Source of the DNA: Deroplatys truncata
Lineage: Eukaryota; Arthropoda; Insecta; Mantodea; Mantidae
Direction: 5' to 3'
DNA: 64,000 nt
NCBI GenBank assembly: GCA_030765065.1
Contig: CM060975.1
Span: 162,784,993-162,848,992 of the forward strand
The stretch's first letter is position 1; the number at the start of each line of letters is the position of its first letter. Below, piece after piece: positions 11,106 to 24,450 of the stretch. Under the pieces are notes generated by a model that worked only from the letters and a program-made list of their open reading frames with translations, searched no databases and was not told the origin of the DNA. Position numbers and translations under genes: made by a program.

Positions 11106-13420
11106 AATGAAAACTTTTTTTCTGCGGTACGATTAAAAATAGGTGACTTTTACTAATTTTGGTGTGCAGAATTAAAAAATGCATTCTATTTTTCCGTAGC
11201 ACATCTTGTTTCGGCAATATGACAAGGTTTAATGAAAATATAATTGTAAAATTTGCAAAAATAATACACTCTCTATACAACTTTTAAAGAAAATAAAAAA
11301 GAACAACATATCTGAATTTGAGAATGTATGTAGTTATCTTGTGTACCCCTTTTTCTTTTTCCCATGGAACTTCATTGTACATTATTTTCTCGAGTGTTCT
11401 CTGGTAGGATCATTGCATGCAAGACACCATTAGTAATCGGCCATAATATGTACATTCCAACATCCCTCATAACGTCATTCAACATCTTTCAAGTCTTGGT
11501 GAAACCTTTCACCTTACTCTTCTCTGACAGATCCTAAATTTGACAGGAAATAGTCAAGATGTGACTTGAGGAAATGAAGCTTCAAACTCATATTACAGCC
11601 GAGCGGTCTGAAATTTTCCAGTATATTTCTGACAATTTCTTTGTATTGAGGGTCTTTCACATTGCCCAGTAATTTCCTAACAACCTCTCTGAATTCATTC
11701 CACGCATCTTTTTCAATTCCTTTCATAGAGCTGGTAAAATTAGCTCTTTCATCAATTTCCTTATCTGTGGTCAATCAAATACTCACTCTCTGATTTTAGC
11801 CTGCGACAATGATGGAAACCTTGTGCATAAGTACTGGAAGCAAAGGCAATTTTTGTCAAGTGCTTTCACGAATTGTTTTATCATGCCAAGCTTTATGTGT
11901 AATGGAGGGAGTAGAATTTTTTGACGATCAACAAGAGGCACATTAGTAACTTTTTTTATCCAGGTTTCAGTTGCTGTCTCACAGGTCATTGGTCAGTTCC
12001 CAATGTTTGTCCCTCAACCTGCTATCCCATTCGCAAAGAAAACAAGGGAGTTTTGTGTATCCTCCCTGTTGTCTTAGTAACAGGGCAATGATCTTCACTC
12101 TTTTGCCACTCATATCATGGTTCTTAATTTTCCCAAGAACACGCTTCAGAGTTTCATAAGATTATCTTAGGTTCGTAAGAATGTGCAAGCGGCATTGAAG
12201 CTAACTTGTTGCCATTATGAAGTAACACTGCCTTAAGATTTATTTTGGAAGAACCAATAAAAAGACACCAGTTATTGGCTCATATGCTTCCCTACCCAAC
12301 TGTTGAATAAGATTACACACATCCACACAAAACACAAGTTGATCTGCATGTACTTGTAGAACTGTATTTCACGATTCCTATACCACACAAGTGTAACGCC
12401 AGGTGATATCAAATTCTTCTCCTGTAGTCTTGAGCCCAGTAATTCACTGTTTTGTTTCGTGAGGCCTAAATCCCCCACTAAGTCATTTAACTCAAATTGA
12501 TTAAACTGTTGTGGTGAATTGTCAAATTCTTCTGGATCAGAAACCAACTTATTGCCGTAAGTCATGGAGCTGATTTCAGACTCACTAAAATTGAGGTCTG
12601 CTGATGATGTAGGTATGGATAGTTGAGGTCCATGAGGAATAGGACGTATAGCTGAGTTCAGATTTGGATATTTAATTCCTGCCTTATTTTTGTTGTTGTA
12701 GCCAGCAACTTTGCACATGCAAAAGTAACAATTGTCATGGTGATTTTGCTGCTCTCGCTCTCTCTCTATCATTGGTTTGGCAAACAGCATGGCCTTCCAT
12801 TTTCATTTATACCAATAATATAATCCCTCAACTCAACTGTTATATGCAGTATGAGGTGCAAACAATTTACCCTGATCAACTTTCTCTTAGAAATATGAGT
12901 TATATAGTTTGTTTGTGAGTCTATTTTATGTACCTTCCCATCAAACACATAACACCCACAAATGTAACAAAACTTCTGAGGACTCCTGGTAATCCTGGTG
13001 TAGAAGTCATACTTGAACTTTTATTTTAGCACTACTCATATAGAAGACAACGTGCATATTAACACAAGTTTTCAGCTCAACTGAAGTTGAAATCTATGAT
13101 AGCTGTAAATGTAAACATAAATACCTCACAAGAAGACAGACCTGACCCATAGAATAAAGTGCTGGTAATATAAACATAAACATCTGGGTGATAAGGGAAG
13201 ACATAAGTGAGCTCATTAGGAAGAAAATCAACAACAGATTTAGAATAACATAATGGAGTATAGCAGTAAGCTGCATAAGCTGAATGAATTTAAACCATAG
13301 ACATATGTGCACATATCATAAAAACCAGATGTGATAGCCAAAAACAAACTTAATTTTTTTAAATCCGGGCACTGATTTCCATTAGAGTCACATATTTTCT
13401 TTTATACCGCAGAATCAATG
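11106..13420 (-). mobile_element. TIR element carrying the insect 'CYFC' gene family, copy 1
   Basis: The left end (11106-11225) and right end (13318-13420) are diverged inverted repeats. Shared blocks in the same order include TTCTGCGGTA, GTGACT, an A-rich AATTAAAAAA stretch, and CACATCT-GTTT-ATATG. Between them lies the broken gene at 11310-12790. The element cuts through a LINE endonuclease reading frame whose parts lie on both sides, which shows it moved as a unit. Boundaries are by eye and good to perhaps 10 bases. The second copy is at 22151-24670. Confidence 0.65.
11310..12790 (-). pseudogene. Insect multi-copy 'CYFC' protein family, unknown function, broken
   Basis: The minus strand gives blocks in order: 'NCYFCMCKVAGYNNKNK' (near 12740-12690), a low-complexity middle ending 'LNDLVGDLGLTKQNSELLGSRLQEKNL' (12490-12400), then 'WNEFREVVRKLLGN' and 'LGCNMSLKLHFLKSHLDYF' (11740-11530), and beyond a break a degraded 'HQDL..RYEGCWNVHIMADY' block (11490-11400). 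I recall this order from uncharacterised proteins present in many copies in insect genomes; I know no established function. Stops and frameshifts separate the blocks, so this copy is dead. The two Cys of 'CYFC' plus a third nearby may bind zinc. The copy at 22340-24065 has the same blocks. Confidence 0.6.
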
Positions 13421-14100
13421 TTGACCAGTGTTATCCATATCTTCATTAAGCTCAATATGTAGATTCCCATTATAAAATTGTGATGATACAGGTAGGATTA
13501 ACACTAAACCCAACAGCTTTATCTATTTATTAACTCTTTAACTCTATTTATTTTCAAACACATCACTTGTTTATTTTCTCTTCCTAACTCCTCAGAGACC
13601 TTAACTCTGATGCTTTTCTGCACAAATACACCAGAAACTCTACCTCCGCTATTTCTCCTTGAACCACATTTTCCTATAAAAACAAAATCACTTAACTCCA
13701 CACAGTTACCTTGATCAAGCCATGCTTCAACAACTGCTATTACATCCCCTTAAAATTCTAAATACCTCTCCACTGTTAATCTTCACTTTTAAACTCTTTA
13801 TGTTACAAAAAACTACAGTCAACCCAAACCCCTATCTTGTTACACTCGTCCATACCTTAAATTTTTCTAACTTTGCTTTATATTTGGTTGTTACTCCATC
13901 TCCTGCTGGTAAACCTTCTCTCCTGTCAAGTCCCTCTAATACACTGCCCTCCAGTGCTGAGACAACTCTCAGCCTGCCTACATTTGTGCATTTTTTCCCT
14001 TCAGCTGTCTTCAGGGGCCGTTGCATCCAATCTTCCCTGCTCATCTGGTAATACATGCTGTCTCCCCTGATCCACATGCATTTTTTTCATCTGATCTCTC
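13421..14100 (-). pseudogene. LINE relic, upstream endonuclease part
   Basis: The minus strand at 13701-13519 reads 'SDFVFIGKCGSRRNSGGRVSGVFVQKS', the 'RNSGG-V-V-V' portion of an EEP endonuclease that precedes the 'DFNA' motif now at about 11040. 14077-13832 encodes a basic stretch that probably belongs to the same element. The reading order on the minus strand (14.1 kb down to 10.4 kb) is correct for one LINE split by the TIR element at 11106-13420. Confidence 0.5.
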
Positions 14101-16300
14101 CAGTGTCTGCCATCTACTGTCTTTGTCACCTCTCTTGTAACTCTATTCTTACATGTACTAAATCAGCAATCTCCTCATTCTGTCTGAATTTCACATACCA
14201 AATCATATCCTATTTCCTTCCATTAATCACAACTCAGTTCCTCTAACAAGTACTGTTTTTCCTTCTTCTCAACCTGTTCCATTTTCCAAATGAAAATGAC
14301 CATCGGTCTCGTTCTTCTTTGGCAAAGTCTTGAGCAACAAAAATCTTCCATTTCCTTTAATTTCTTCTTGTTTGTGCAACTAATAATAAGGAAGTGCCGT
14401 TTTCTTATTTGTGGCAAATTCCAAATTTTGACTAAACAAATGAATAGTTGAAGAGGAATATTGTCAACAAACGTTTTGGAAAGAATATAGGCATTAATGT
14501 AAATAAATATGTATGTGTAAAAGTACATAAACAAAATCCAATAACCTTCAAAATTGAAATGTTTTATGGAATAATTTACTTCAAAGACACTTAAACAGTG
14601 AAGTAAGTAAATAAGTTTAATCTTGTAGTCAAATTGGTGACTTGCTGCATTTACTGGTTATAAAAAACCGGATATGTTTCAAAAGCTTTTGCTTTCATCC
14701 TCAGCAATAGTTTGACTAGCATTATTGTTGTGTTCTCCCCCATTTGTAAAGCTGGCAGAGATGATAGATGGTGTGATGAATATTGTGAAGATGTCTAGTT
14801 TTACTGATGAAGATTTTTTTTCCATTTGGAGAGTTCTAGAGAGAGGTTCACTTGTTTTAGTAGCTGTGCATATGTGATTATCTACTGATTTGAATCCCAG
14901 TATTGTGTTGCAACTGTTGACCAAGTGGCGGCTGACGATGCACCATAACTAAACATCTCATAAATAAAACATAAAAAAAGAAAGGAAGAATAATGTCAGA
15001 TGTCATTGCAGTATACATTTCTGCACTCCCTGACTTGGGTTATAGATTTTGTTTGTTTGAAAAGTTTTTGCAACGCTCAATCAGTGGGTAGCGCAAATGT
15101 TTTCATTACAGTGTGTGTTTCAGACTACATCAAGTTCGTCCAGGAATCCTTGTATTTGTGGATACTGCTAGAGGTGAGATGTACAGGGGGTAATGCTTCG
15201 AATGTGGGCAAGGAGTGCAGAGACACAATAGTAACTTGGCAGAGTCCGAAGCGCTTCGTTATTGGTTCTTTCTCCATACGGTCTTTTCCATGTGGAGTCA
15301 TTCAATTTCACTTCCATCCCCACTTGAAAAAAAATGCACTTAGCCCAGTCTAAAACTTAATCCCTTTTAAGAATTGATTTTAAATTAAATTTTATTTTTA
15401 AGCTTGAGTGCATTTTAAAGCAGTATAGTTAAAATGATTCAGAGTAGAAATGAATTCCCTTCATACTACAGTCATTGGTAGCTTTTGTTTGTGTGCCACA
15501 TAATCACATTGCACGTGCCTAAATGCAGTGCTGTGATTCACACATGTACATGTTAGTTACGTAATGGTACAGGGTTCACAAGCACATATATTGTAAAATA
15601 TGTAATTTAACCAGTGAATTCAGTGTAAATGCCATATTCTTTAGTGGAGGCTGTAAAATAACGAAGTATGCATTTGAAGTAGAATTAATTAGTTAAATAA
15701 TGAACAGTAAATAGGAATGCATCATTTACGTCATAGAGTGAAAGGGCTTTTTTCAACTCTCAAGAGGATAAAAATGTTCCCTAGGAACACAATGTCATTT
15801 AATGCTTAAGCCATATGTTTTATTGAAAATGGACTTCATCTACAGAATATTAATTAGATTAGTTTAGTTACAGTCAAATATTTATTTATGTACAGGCATA
15901 AAGATGCGTAATAATTTGCTAGTTTATTTTACACTCTTGAACATTTTCCAATGCGTGTTGATTGCTTGGTATCATCACATACACATTTAAACGAGATAAG
16001 GTTGGGCAACTCTTATAGCATTGCTGCTCATGAAATTGGGTTTTTACTCTGATGTCTGGATAAATATTATTATAGAAGGTAGAATCTAAAAGTTAGAAGA
16101 AACATGTTCACAAAACAGACTTATCTATGTGTATGTGTTATTAAGATTTGTAAGTCATTTATTTTGTAAAAACAAAGTACAGAATTGGTTATAAAACCAT
16201 CTGTTCTCTGCTGAAATTTTAATGGATATTCTTTAACACACGGATGTACCGCATAATATAAAGATGACACTGAAAATTATTAGAAAATCCTCGTGAATTA
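14101..16300. other. Unassigned AT-rich sequence
   Basis: I see no convincing coding region here. The longest open stretch (15000-15353, + strand, 117 codons) has no recognisable motif and no codon bias that stands out. No terminal repeats or tandem arrays were found. Confidence 0.3.
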
Positions 16301-16309
16301 GTGTTAAAA

Positions 16310-17362
16310 ATTGTAACAATTTTATTGTTTATAAAAAATATTTCCCTTTAACATCAATACATTTTTGCATTCAACGAAACCAGTACTTAAAGCAATGATG
16401 CCATTCTTCCTGAGACACTTCAGAAACCCGGTTTTTATAATGCTCTACTGCTTCATCTGATGACAAAAAGGTGATTCCACACACATTTTATCTTTAATTT
16501 TTGGAAACAAAAAGAAATAAGGTGCTAGGTCAGAGCTGTATGGTGGAGGGTCCATGGTGCTGACCTTTAGGGTATCCAGATACTCAGTTGTTAGTTTTGC
16601 AATATGTAACAATGCTTATTATTTTTCCCTTTTGGCATTTTTCATGAACTTTTTAAAAAATTTGCAGTAAACAGACTGCGTACAGTTCAGAAAACCCATT
16701 GAGCCAATTGACTTTTGTTTTCGGATAATAATAGTAAATTCAAGATTCATCATCAGTGATGAATGACATTCCAAAGCAAATTTGAAATGCACCTTGGAAT
16801 TTTTCCAGAGCTTTTCTTCACCAATCAGTGTGTTGCTGTTTTTAATTGGTAGTCAGTTTATGTGCAGTCCATTGACAACAAAGTTTTCTCACATATAATT
16901 GTCGATATAAAATGTTTTGAATTTGACTCATGTCAATGTCCAGTGACATCCAAATAAATTCATAAGATCTCCATCATCTTCTTCAAGCATTGTTCAAACA
17001 GCAATATTTTCATCAGTAACAACTGTTCTTGGGCTTCCTTCACAAAATTCATCACTAAGAAAAAATAGTCTGTTTTGAATTTGCTGTACCAATTATAAAT
17101 TGTAACCAATCTTCAGATTGTTTAGTAGTTAATGATGATTTAAAAATGAAAAAAATCATAGCCGAGAAATGTTCTCTAGTAAAATTGATTTTCTGGAGAA
17201 CAGAAAATCTTTAAATTATGATAATTAACAAACTATTACAGCAAATTGAACAAAGTATATGGCAATCAACTCACAAAACATTAGAAAGTAATTGTCAAAT
17301 ATAAACAAATTTCATTTGTTTTTAAAAACATGATATTCTAAAAATATTTAGTACCGCCCTCG
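16310..17362 (-). pseudogene. Mariner-type transposase relic
   Basis: The minus strand shows a decayed mariner transposase in order: 'DEFCEGSPRTVVTDENI' (about 17060-17000), and near the other end 'PPYSSDLAPYFFLFPKIKDKM' (about 16545-16485), which is the third-Asp block of the DD34D family. The right edge reads ...CCGCCCTCG followed by TA (17363-17364), typical of mariner termini. Many stops interrupt it. The left terminus could not be found. Confidence 0.65.
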
Positions 17363-17949
17363 TATAAACTGCAAAAGGCCTCCTGTTTGTAAAAGGAATA
17401 ATGAAATAATTATTAATATAGTTTTAATTTACGCTCACTTTGATAGATGCAGTTTATTGCACGTTTTATTTCTGAATTTCACAAATGGATAGGATTTTGT
17501 ACATGCTGAAAAATGCAGTGCAAATGAGAAATGTAATGCAATAGTATTTTGGTTTATTTAGTTCTTTCCGTTTAAATGTTTTCTGGTAACTTAGAATAAC
17601 ACCTGCCACGTAAAGCATGTTTAATGCGAAAACATTCACCTGCTGCCCTCCCAAACTTGCAGTATGGTTTCTCATTTGATGGTGTTCTTAATAAACTTCT
17701 AAGGGTATTTGTTCTAGGGTACTAGGATGGTATCTTTCAGGAAGATTTTCTGCTATTTATTATGGAACACTACATGGTATGTGAATTTCTTCAAGTTCTT
17801 TTGTACCATAAATATTAAGGTACTAGTATTACAAACTTTCTTGTTTCTTCTGTATTTATTTATCCTTCTCTCTACTACTTTTGTGTTAAAGCCATTGTTG
17901 AATGCTGTGTTGATATACTATCATTTCTGATTGTAATCTTCTTTGTAAG

Positions 17950-18450
17950 GGGAAAGCTGATTAAGTGATGTAAAGACTGTTGAAGATGACATGTTGGGAT
18001 GATTTTGGGTTGTGACTATTGTCCTTGTAGTTGTCAGTGTGGATTGGTTTAGTATAGATGCCAAAAGAGAGTCTTTTTTGGGTTGTGACTATTATTCTTG
18101 TAGTTGTCAGTTGGTTTAGTATAGATGCCAAAGGAGTCGTTTTATCTTGATGTCTAAGAAAGGAAGGCAACCGTCTTTTTCCATCTCTAGTGTAAAGTTT
18201 ATAGCTTGATCCTGATAGTTACTCATAAGCTTTTTCAAAGCACCCTGTGTAAGTATTTTTGTACTATTGCAGTATATTGTCCACATAGTGGTACCATGTT
18301 TCAAAAATGGAAAGGAGTGCCTTTGTTATTTGTGTTACAAAAGTGTCTATTAAGAGATCTGTGAGGAAGGGAAAAAGTGGAATACCAATAGACAAAACCA
18401 GATATTTTTCTTCTAAATTTTACTATTGAAATGGAAGAAATTCTGTGATG
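17950..18450 (-). pseudogene. Penelope-like element reverse-transcriptase fragment
   Basis: The minus strand has 'INFTLEMEKDGCLPFLDIKIK' split over the line near 18190-18140, then 'GIYTKPIHTDNY' (about 18050-18015) and 'NSHNP' just after. This is the C-terminal RT block of Penelope-like elements ('F-L-E-x-E-x-x-x-x-L-P-F-L-D' then 'Y-x-K-P-T-x-T-D-x-Y'). Before it, 'WYHYVDNIL' (about 18300-18270) corresponds to the RT active-site region with one Asp replaced by Asn. Near 18000-18110 a short direct duplication (TTGGGTTGTGACTATT...) repeats about 70 bp. Dead fragment. Confidence 0.65.
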
Positions 18451-18739
18451 GACAGTTCTGTGAGTTTTGTATATTCTTCTATTTCTTCTGAATGGTACAT
18501 CTACAAATTGCAGCCAATTTTAAGGGATGGAAGAAGTTCGCTGATGGAAATGCTGGGGAATAAGGCAGTGGCATTGATGGAAATGGTTGTATCCGTGTTA
18601 CTTATTGTAATGCCTTGTTCATGTGAGTCACTAATGCTTAGGTTCTCAAATTTAATGAATTTAATTGTTAAGTGAACCATTTTGCTAATTGGTAGGTGGG
18701 TGCATTCATGTTGGGTCTCAAGGTGGTGTAATACTGACA

Positions 18740-18960
18740 GGTAGCCAAAGTGGGATTTGAACCTGTGGTTCAAATTCCATTAGGATCGTCCTCCTGGACC
18801 TAGGTTTTTTCCAGGTTTTCCTCAGTCTTCATAATTGGCAAATGCCAGGGAGTTACCCTAAACCTAAGTCTGGAACATTTCCTTTCATAATTATCATTTC
18901 TTTCACGTATATCAGTATTCACTACCACTGATGCCATATGTAGTAAGAACAGGCATTAAA
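18740..18960 (+). repeat. tRNA-derived SINE-like repeat (cockroach/termite type)
   Basis: A Pol III B-box-like segment, GGTTCAAATTCC (18767-18778), is followed by a body containing 'ggttttttccaggttttcctca' in pieces and 'gcaaatgccaggg-agttaccct' in pieces. I recall this body from abundant SINEs of cockroaches and termites. The copy is diverged. It is the best hint in the window to the host lineage. Confidence 0.45.
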
Positions 18961-18969
18961 CATTGCTAC

Positions 18970-20560
18970 ACCAAGCAATAAGGTAGTTATGCAACAGCAC
19001 AGAAAAGTATTAAAACCAGACCAGGTGAATAATCAGTTACAGCAGAGCTCTAATGTGTGTTGTTTCATCAGCACCTAAAAGCAGTATAAACTACCCCCAA
19101 ATGGGTCACACTCTTAGAGCATCTCTCAGTCTCTCTACCAGTTGCCTTGTTACTGTCGCCCACGTCTTAAAACTCATATAATATTTTTAGTTGTGTACAT
19201 TAAGACCAGCAGGGACACATTATCACCTGTTAAAACCAATAATGTCAGAGTATGCACCAGTTTGCCCCAGTTTTTAAAGACATCTGGATTCCAAACTCCA
19301 GTTTTATTGCATCTCTTTATGCAAAAGATTACAGTACTACATGCACTATTGCCATCAATCTTATTATGGACTATCATCCACCAGATATTTTGTCTCCATT
19401 GTTCTGTAGACAACTTCATGATTTATTCTAGTTTGGACTTGTCTTCTCAAATGCCATCTTCAATGCTATCTAGAGCACATGCATAATTACAGTATAGAAA
19501 ACTGTTTTAATTTTTCTGCAGAGAAGGCTGTTTGCCCAAGTCTTCTTCATTTACAAACAAGACAACTAGGACAGGTGTTTTATAGAAAGTTTAGCTGGTC
19601 TTCACAAATATAGTTTGCTAAAGTTTTATAGGTTTTGTTAGCTCATGCCAGATAAATGAATGAACCAACCCCATCCTACTGAACTGAGCGATTTATACCT
19701 CTTCCACATTAGGTTTCCACATCTGCTATATGAGAACACTTAGAAGTGCTAGTTTGCCAGGAGGATTTCCCATAATTCCCCATATCCATTCTCACCATTC
19801 TGAATAATTTTCTTGGGTGCTTTGTATTGGAAATTATATTTCATTTTCATAATTGATTTTATTAACCTGCTTTCTTTTCTTTTTGTGATTTCTTTAATTT
19901 GTTGTTATTTTCTTAAGTTATAATTTTGTATGTATAATTCTAAAAATTTTAAGTATTAATACAAAGAAATTCCAAGTTAATTATCACAAAAATATCTATA
20001 ACTCCAAAGAAGAAAGTGTTATATTACAAAAAAATTGTATAAAAAGTATCAAGATTAGTAAATGAGGTAAGTGACTATCCATTCAATTTCACATAGATTG
20101 CAGATTAAAATGCATTTAGTAGCAAAAAAAACAGAGCAGTGCATATTGTAAATGTACGCATCTATTCATATGTAACATACAGGATATTATGAGTATAGAC
20201 AATCTATCCATCTATCCCCCCATTTATATGCCGACTTTATCATCTGTCATAAGGTCACATCAGGGCTTTGCCTTTGGAACAATTGCTCATCAGCAACTCA
20301 TTTTACTATTGTGTATCTTTGTTTTTTTCTTCATAAACATTAATTGCTTGCCAGTTGGGAAGGGAGACGGACGTGTCAGCATACACACTCGCAGTGGAAA
20401 AAGATGGGTATTGATGTGCAAACATACCAAATCAGAATCAATACTTTTAATGCAATGCAATTAGAATCAACAATCAAAGGAAAGAACAGTGATAAATAGA
20501 AATAAAATTCTGGTATATTTTGTGATATAGACTTTATTAGTAATTGGAGTGGAAATGAAT
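18970..20560. other. Unassigned sequence between SINE and LINE
   Basis: Short ORFs of about 80-115 codons on both strands at 19142-19486 overlap one another and lack motifs. I see no supported gene. AT content is similar to other intergenic parts. Confidence 0.3.
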
Positions 20561-22150
20561 CCCGGAACAATTAGAAACTATCACTAAAGATATACAGAAA
20601 ATTAACATGGAAAACGGAATTGACAAGAGAATTGGCAACAAGTTTAAAGGGATCAAAACAAAGTTAGGAGAATTTGTGGCAAGATAGAGCAGTGTAAAAG
20701 AAAATTAATTTTACTGGAAAACTTGAGGAAGGAAATAGGAAGCTAAATCTGATAATTTTTGGAATAGACGTGAGAAGGGATAGATGAGCCTGGCAGGATA
20801 TAGAGGACCTCTTTCAAGAGAAACTAAATATTGTTGAGTGGGAGATTGTTGATTGCTTTGGAATTGGAAGAAAATGGCTGAGGCCGAGATCAATAACCGT
20901 GAAAATGGCTACAATGAAGCTCAAATGGAAAGCATTGAGGAATAGCAAGCACTGAAAGGCAGAAAAATATATTTGAGCAGGATTTGAGAAAGAAGCAAAG
21001 GGAATTAAGAGTAGATAAATGGGATTCCTAATGATGATGGTAAATGGGATTGATGATGAGCACCATGGATATTTACCAAGATAAAAGGGTGCTATTATTT
21101 TACTGAGTACATTTTGCTCATACAACTTGACTCTCTCCACAGGCATTTGCAATGAATCCCGGTCTGTCTGGAATGTCAAGTGAAAATCAACACAAGTCAC
21201 CAAGTGTCACCACCATCCCAACTGAGGAGGGATGGAGAAAATACATCATTGACCTATATCAATGCAACCCAAATCACAGCGGATTGAAGACACATGGAGG
21301 AAGGCCTTGGGAGCAGCTGGCTTGGATGTATGGAATCAAGAAGGCTTAAGTGTTGTATAAATGCCATCTGGTAGTACCTATTTTGGAAGTGAAAGATTGT
21401 GTGCATACAAGAAGGCAGGTGAACATAGAGAATTTGAGAGGAAAGGTTCAGTACAGGGATTCAAGTTATTGATAGTGAGTTGGAATGTGGAGGGCCTATT
21501 AAGGAAAGTGCATAGTGGTGAAATTCAACAAGTGTTAAAAAGTGGTAATATGATAATGGTAGTGGAAATGTTTGGAAAGTAAAACTAATGTAGATTTACC
21601 TGTGTTTGACTTTTATGGTGTAAATGGTGTGAAGAATCACAATAGAGGTAGAGCCTCAGGTGATTTAGGTTGATTTGTGAGGAAAGATAAGGGGTTTAAG
21701 GTAAGAAGAAAATGGTCTGTGGAACAATCAATGTTATGGCTTACCTTTTGTGACATTTTTCAAAAAGGCGATATTGTGTGTATTGCTGTGTATAACCCTC
21801 CTACTACATCAGAGTACTTTGATACAGACATGTTTAGGAAAGTGAGTTGGGGCATTGAAGAGCTGAGAAATAAGTATGGTAAAGTGAAAGTAATAATTGT
21901 TGGTTACTTTAATGCAAGGACAGGAGAACAACAGTTAAGTTGATCAACCCAACTGAAGAGTATGACAAAGAGATCAAAATAGAGAATAGACAGCAAAGAT
22001 AAAGTTATCAATAATGAAGGGAGAAACTTTATGGATCTTTGCAAAGAACATAATTTTATGATGTGTAATGGGTTGAAAGTGTCAGATTTAGAAGGGGAAT
22101 TCACATTTGCAAATAAGAATGGTCAAAGTGCGGTGGATTGCACAATGCAA
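20560..22150 (+). pseudogene. LINE relic: ORF1 end and endonuclease domain
   Basis: 20740-20960 reads in pieces 'NLIIFGIDVRRD', 'LFQEKLNIVEWEIVDCFGIG' and 'VKMATMKLKWKALRNS', the single-stranded-nucleic-acid-binding C-terminal domain of a LINE ORF1 protein. 21455-21940 holds the AP-endonuclease domain: 'LLIVSWNVEGL', 'GDIVCIAVYNPPT', and 'VIIVGYFNARTGEQQ' with Asp of 'GDFNA' replaced by Tyr. It continues to 'CNGLKVSDLEGEFTFANKNGQSAVDCT' in two lines, ending at the inserted TIR element at 22151. Stops at 21940 and elsewhere make it dead. Confidence 0.65.
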
Positions 22151-22339
22151 CAATGAAAAAGCTTTTTCGAAAATGTAGATTTTCTTTATGTATTTCGATC
22201 TGAATTCGAAAATGATGCTCAAAACATCGTACCACCCAGAGTTTTTGCATAAATCGCATATTTTGCAATATGATATCACATATATGATATATGGCACACG
22301 AATCATTCAGGAGTAGAATACAAGTTTAAAACAACATAT

Positions 22340-24065
22340 TGAAATATACACACAGTGAACAGCTGCATACAGAGAATGTGGCACAAAACATGCACTAACA
22401 TCGTTCATTCCATGCTTTCTTATTTGTCATGGCGTGGCCCCTGCTTTTCCTCTTATGGAGAATATCTGTGTGCTCACGATGAAGCATCCAGCAGTAGTTG
22501 CCCATCATCCAAACATCCTAAGTTCCTTGGTATCATTGTTCCATGTCTTTGATATCCTGGTGGAATCTTTCAGCCAGTTCCTCACTTACAGCACCTAGGT
22601 TTGGAGCATAAAAGTAAAAGTGGAATTTGAAAAATTAACTTAAAACTCATTGAGCATCCCAGCAGTTTGAATTTCATCGGCATGTTCTCAACTATGTTAA
22701 TAATATACTCTGGGTACAATTTTTCCCCAAGAAATTTTGAACCACACACTTAAAGGCAGCCCAAGCAAGCTTCTTGCTCCACGGCATTCATTTAATGAAG
22801 GAAATCTTCATCAAGTATTAGTTTCCGAATATCAGGGCCAGTGAATATGCTCTCTTTCAGCTTAGTATCTGACAGGTTGGGGAATGTGTAACATAGATAT
22901 TTGAAACAGCTGCCACACTTAGGTAATGCCTTGACAAACTGCTTCATTATACCCAGTTTATGTGCAGAGGTGGCAAGAGTATTCTGTCTCTTTCCACTAG
23001 AGGGTCACACTTAATATTTTTGTCCCCTGGAACCAATTCCAACCTTCGGGATCACTGTTTTGCTCCTGTTGTTTGTCATGAGCCTGACTGTCCCATTCCA
23101 AATGAAACAGGAACTTGGTATACCCTGATTGTTGTCCTAGAACCATACCTAGCACTTTCAAATTACCACACATCATCCAATTGTGATCCTCCTAATGAAT
23201 GGTAGTAAGAAGCACCTTAATGTTGTCACATGTTTCCTTCAGGTGCACAGAATGGCCAACGGGTCATCCAATTGTGATCCTCACAATGAATGGTAGTAAG
23301 AAGCACCTTAATGTCATATGTTCCTTCAGGTGCACAGAATAGCCAACAGGTACTGAGGCATACATGTTACCATTGTGCAGCAGAACTGCCTTCAGGCTAC
23401 TTTTAGTTGAGTCAATAAGCAGTCACCTGGCACATACAGAATGTTGAACTGACCCATCAAACCTTGTACATCACTACAGTACACTAACACGTTGTTTTGA
23501 GCAAAATATTGTGTGAATATCAAGTCCGTTTTTTCTGTAAAATGTAACGGACGTACCAGCTGCTAACATATCTTTCATGCAGTCTTGACCATAGGAGCTC
23601 TGCTTTATCCTTTGTCAGTCCCAGATCATGGATTAAATCACTTAGATATGCCTGAGTGAACAGAAGAGAGCCCTCATCTGTGCCTACTTCAAACTCAGTA
23701 TCATCCGTCTCTTGCATGGTATCTGTGTTATCACTGTCTTCCGTATATAATGTCTGCAGAGGCTGTGGAATAGAACGAATCACTGAGCGAATGTTGTTCA
23801 GATATTCAATACTCTTCTTGTTGAAACCTGTAACCTTACAAGAACAGAAGTAGCAGTTGTTGGTATGATTCTGTTGCTCCCGCCAGACCGTAGGGATGCC
23901 AAATTGTAATGACTTCTTCTTTTTTGCCGCCCACCATTGTAAATCTTCTACACACATGACCTGTGGAGCCCATGCTTTCTTGATATTGTCTAGTTTCACT
24001 CCAAAATAGTCATGGTAGACGTTTCTCTCGAAGGTAGTAATGTTTCTTCGGTCTTTTTTCACCAC
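22340..24065 (-). pseudogene. Insect multi-copy 'CYFC' protein family, unknown function, copy 2
   Basis: 24065-23520 is an open stretch of 181 codons. It has an N-terminal 'HDYFGVKLDNIKKAWAPQVMC' portion in two parts, 'QWWAAKKKKSLQFGIPTVWREQQNHTNNCYFCSCKV', and 'LSDLIHDLGLTKDKAELLWSRLHER'. Further blocks follow in broken frames, ending with the motif pieces 'DIKDMEQ', 'YQGT' and 'MMGNYCWMLHREHTDILHKRKS' at 22560-22430. The order matches copy 1 at 11310-12790 and extends it at the N-terminus. The family function is not known to me. Residues suggest a small zinc-binding region (C-x2-C-x-C) and an all-helical middle. Copy 2 carries stops, so it is not active. Confidence 0.6.
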
Positions 24066-24189
24066 AAGTATAACAAAAAACAGTTAGAAGAGTTTACACA
24101 GCCTCGTGTAGACATTGTACACTAACACTACCAACATGTACTTCCTTACACAAACACAACACAGTGACAGATAGGCAGTGCCATTTGCA

Positions 24190-24450
24190 ATGTGACAGTT
24201 TGCTGTGTGCAGCAAGTGTCGAACAGTTCCCAAGGTCGCAGGTTCAAACTCAGCGGAGGGCGGCGATGGATTTTTTCGGGCGTAAAAATCCTTAGCATGA
24301 CTTCCTTCGGAAGGAAGCAAAGCCGGTGGTCCCGTGTCGTAGATTTACGGCACGTAAAAGAAGCTCAAGCCTGATAAAGAGGCCTCTGAGCAAAATTACA
24401 GTCTTTCATGCCCAATATGGAATGGGACGCTAAGAACCATAGTAGTTAAA
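24190..24450 (+). repeat. SINE copy A (tRNA-like head, conserved 'TAGATTTACGGCA' body)
   Basis: A Pol III B-box-like GGTTCAAACTC (24241-24251) is followed by a body including GTGTCGTAGATTTACGGCA, GAGGCCTCTGAGCAAAATT and GGGACGCTAAGAACC. The same sequence, inverted, is at 54145-54365. A short open stretch across it (24192-24374) is not a gene. Confidence 0.7.
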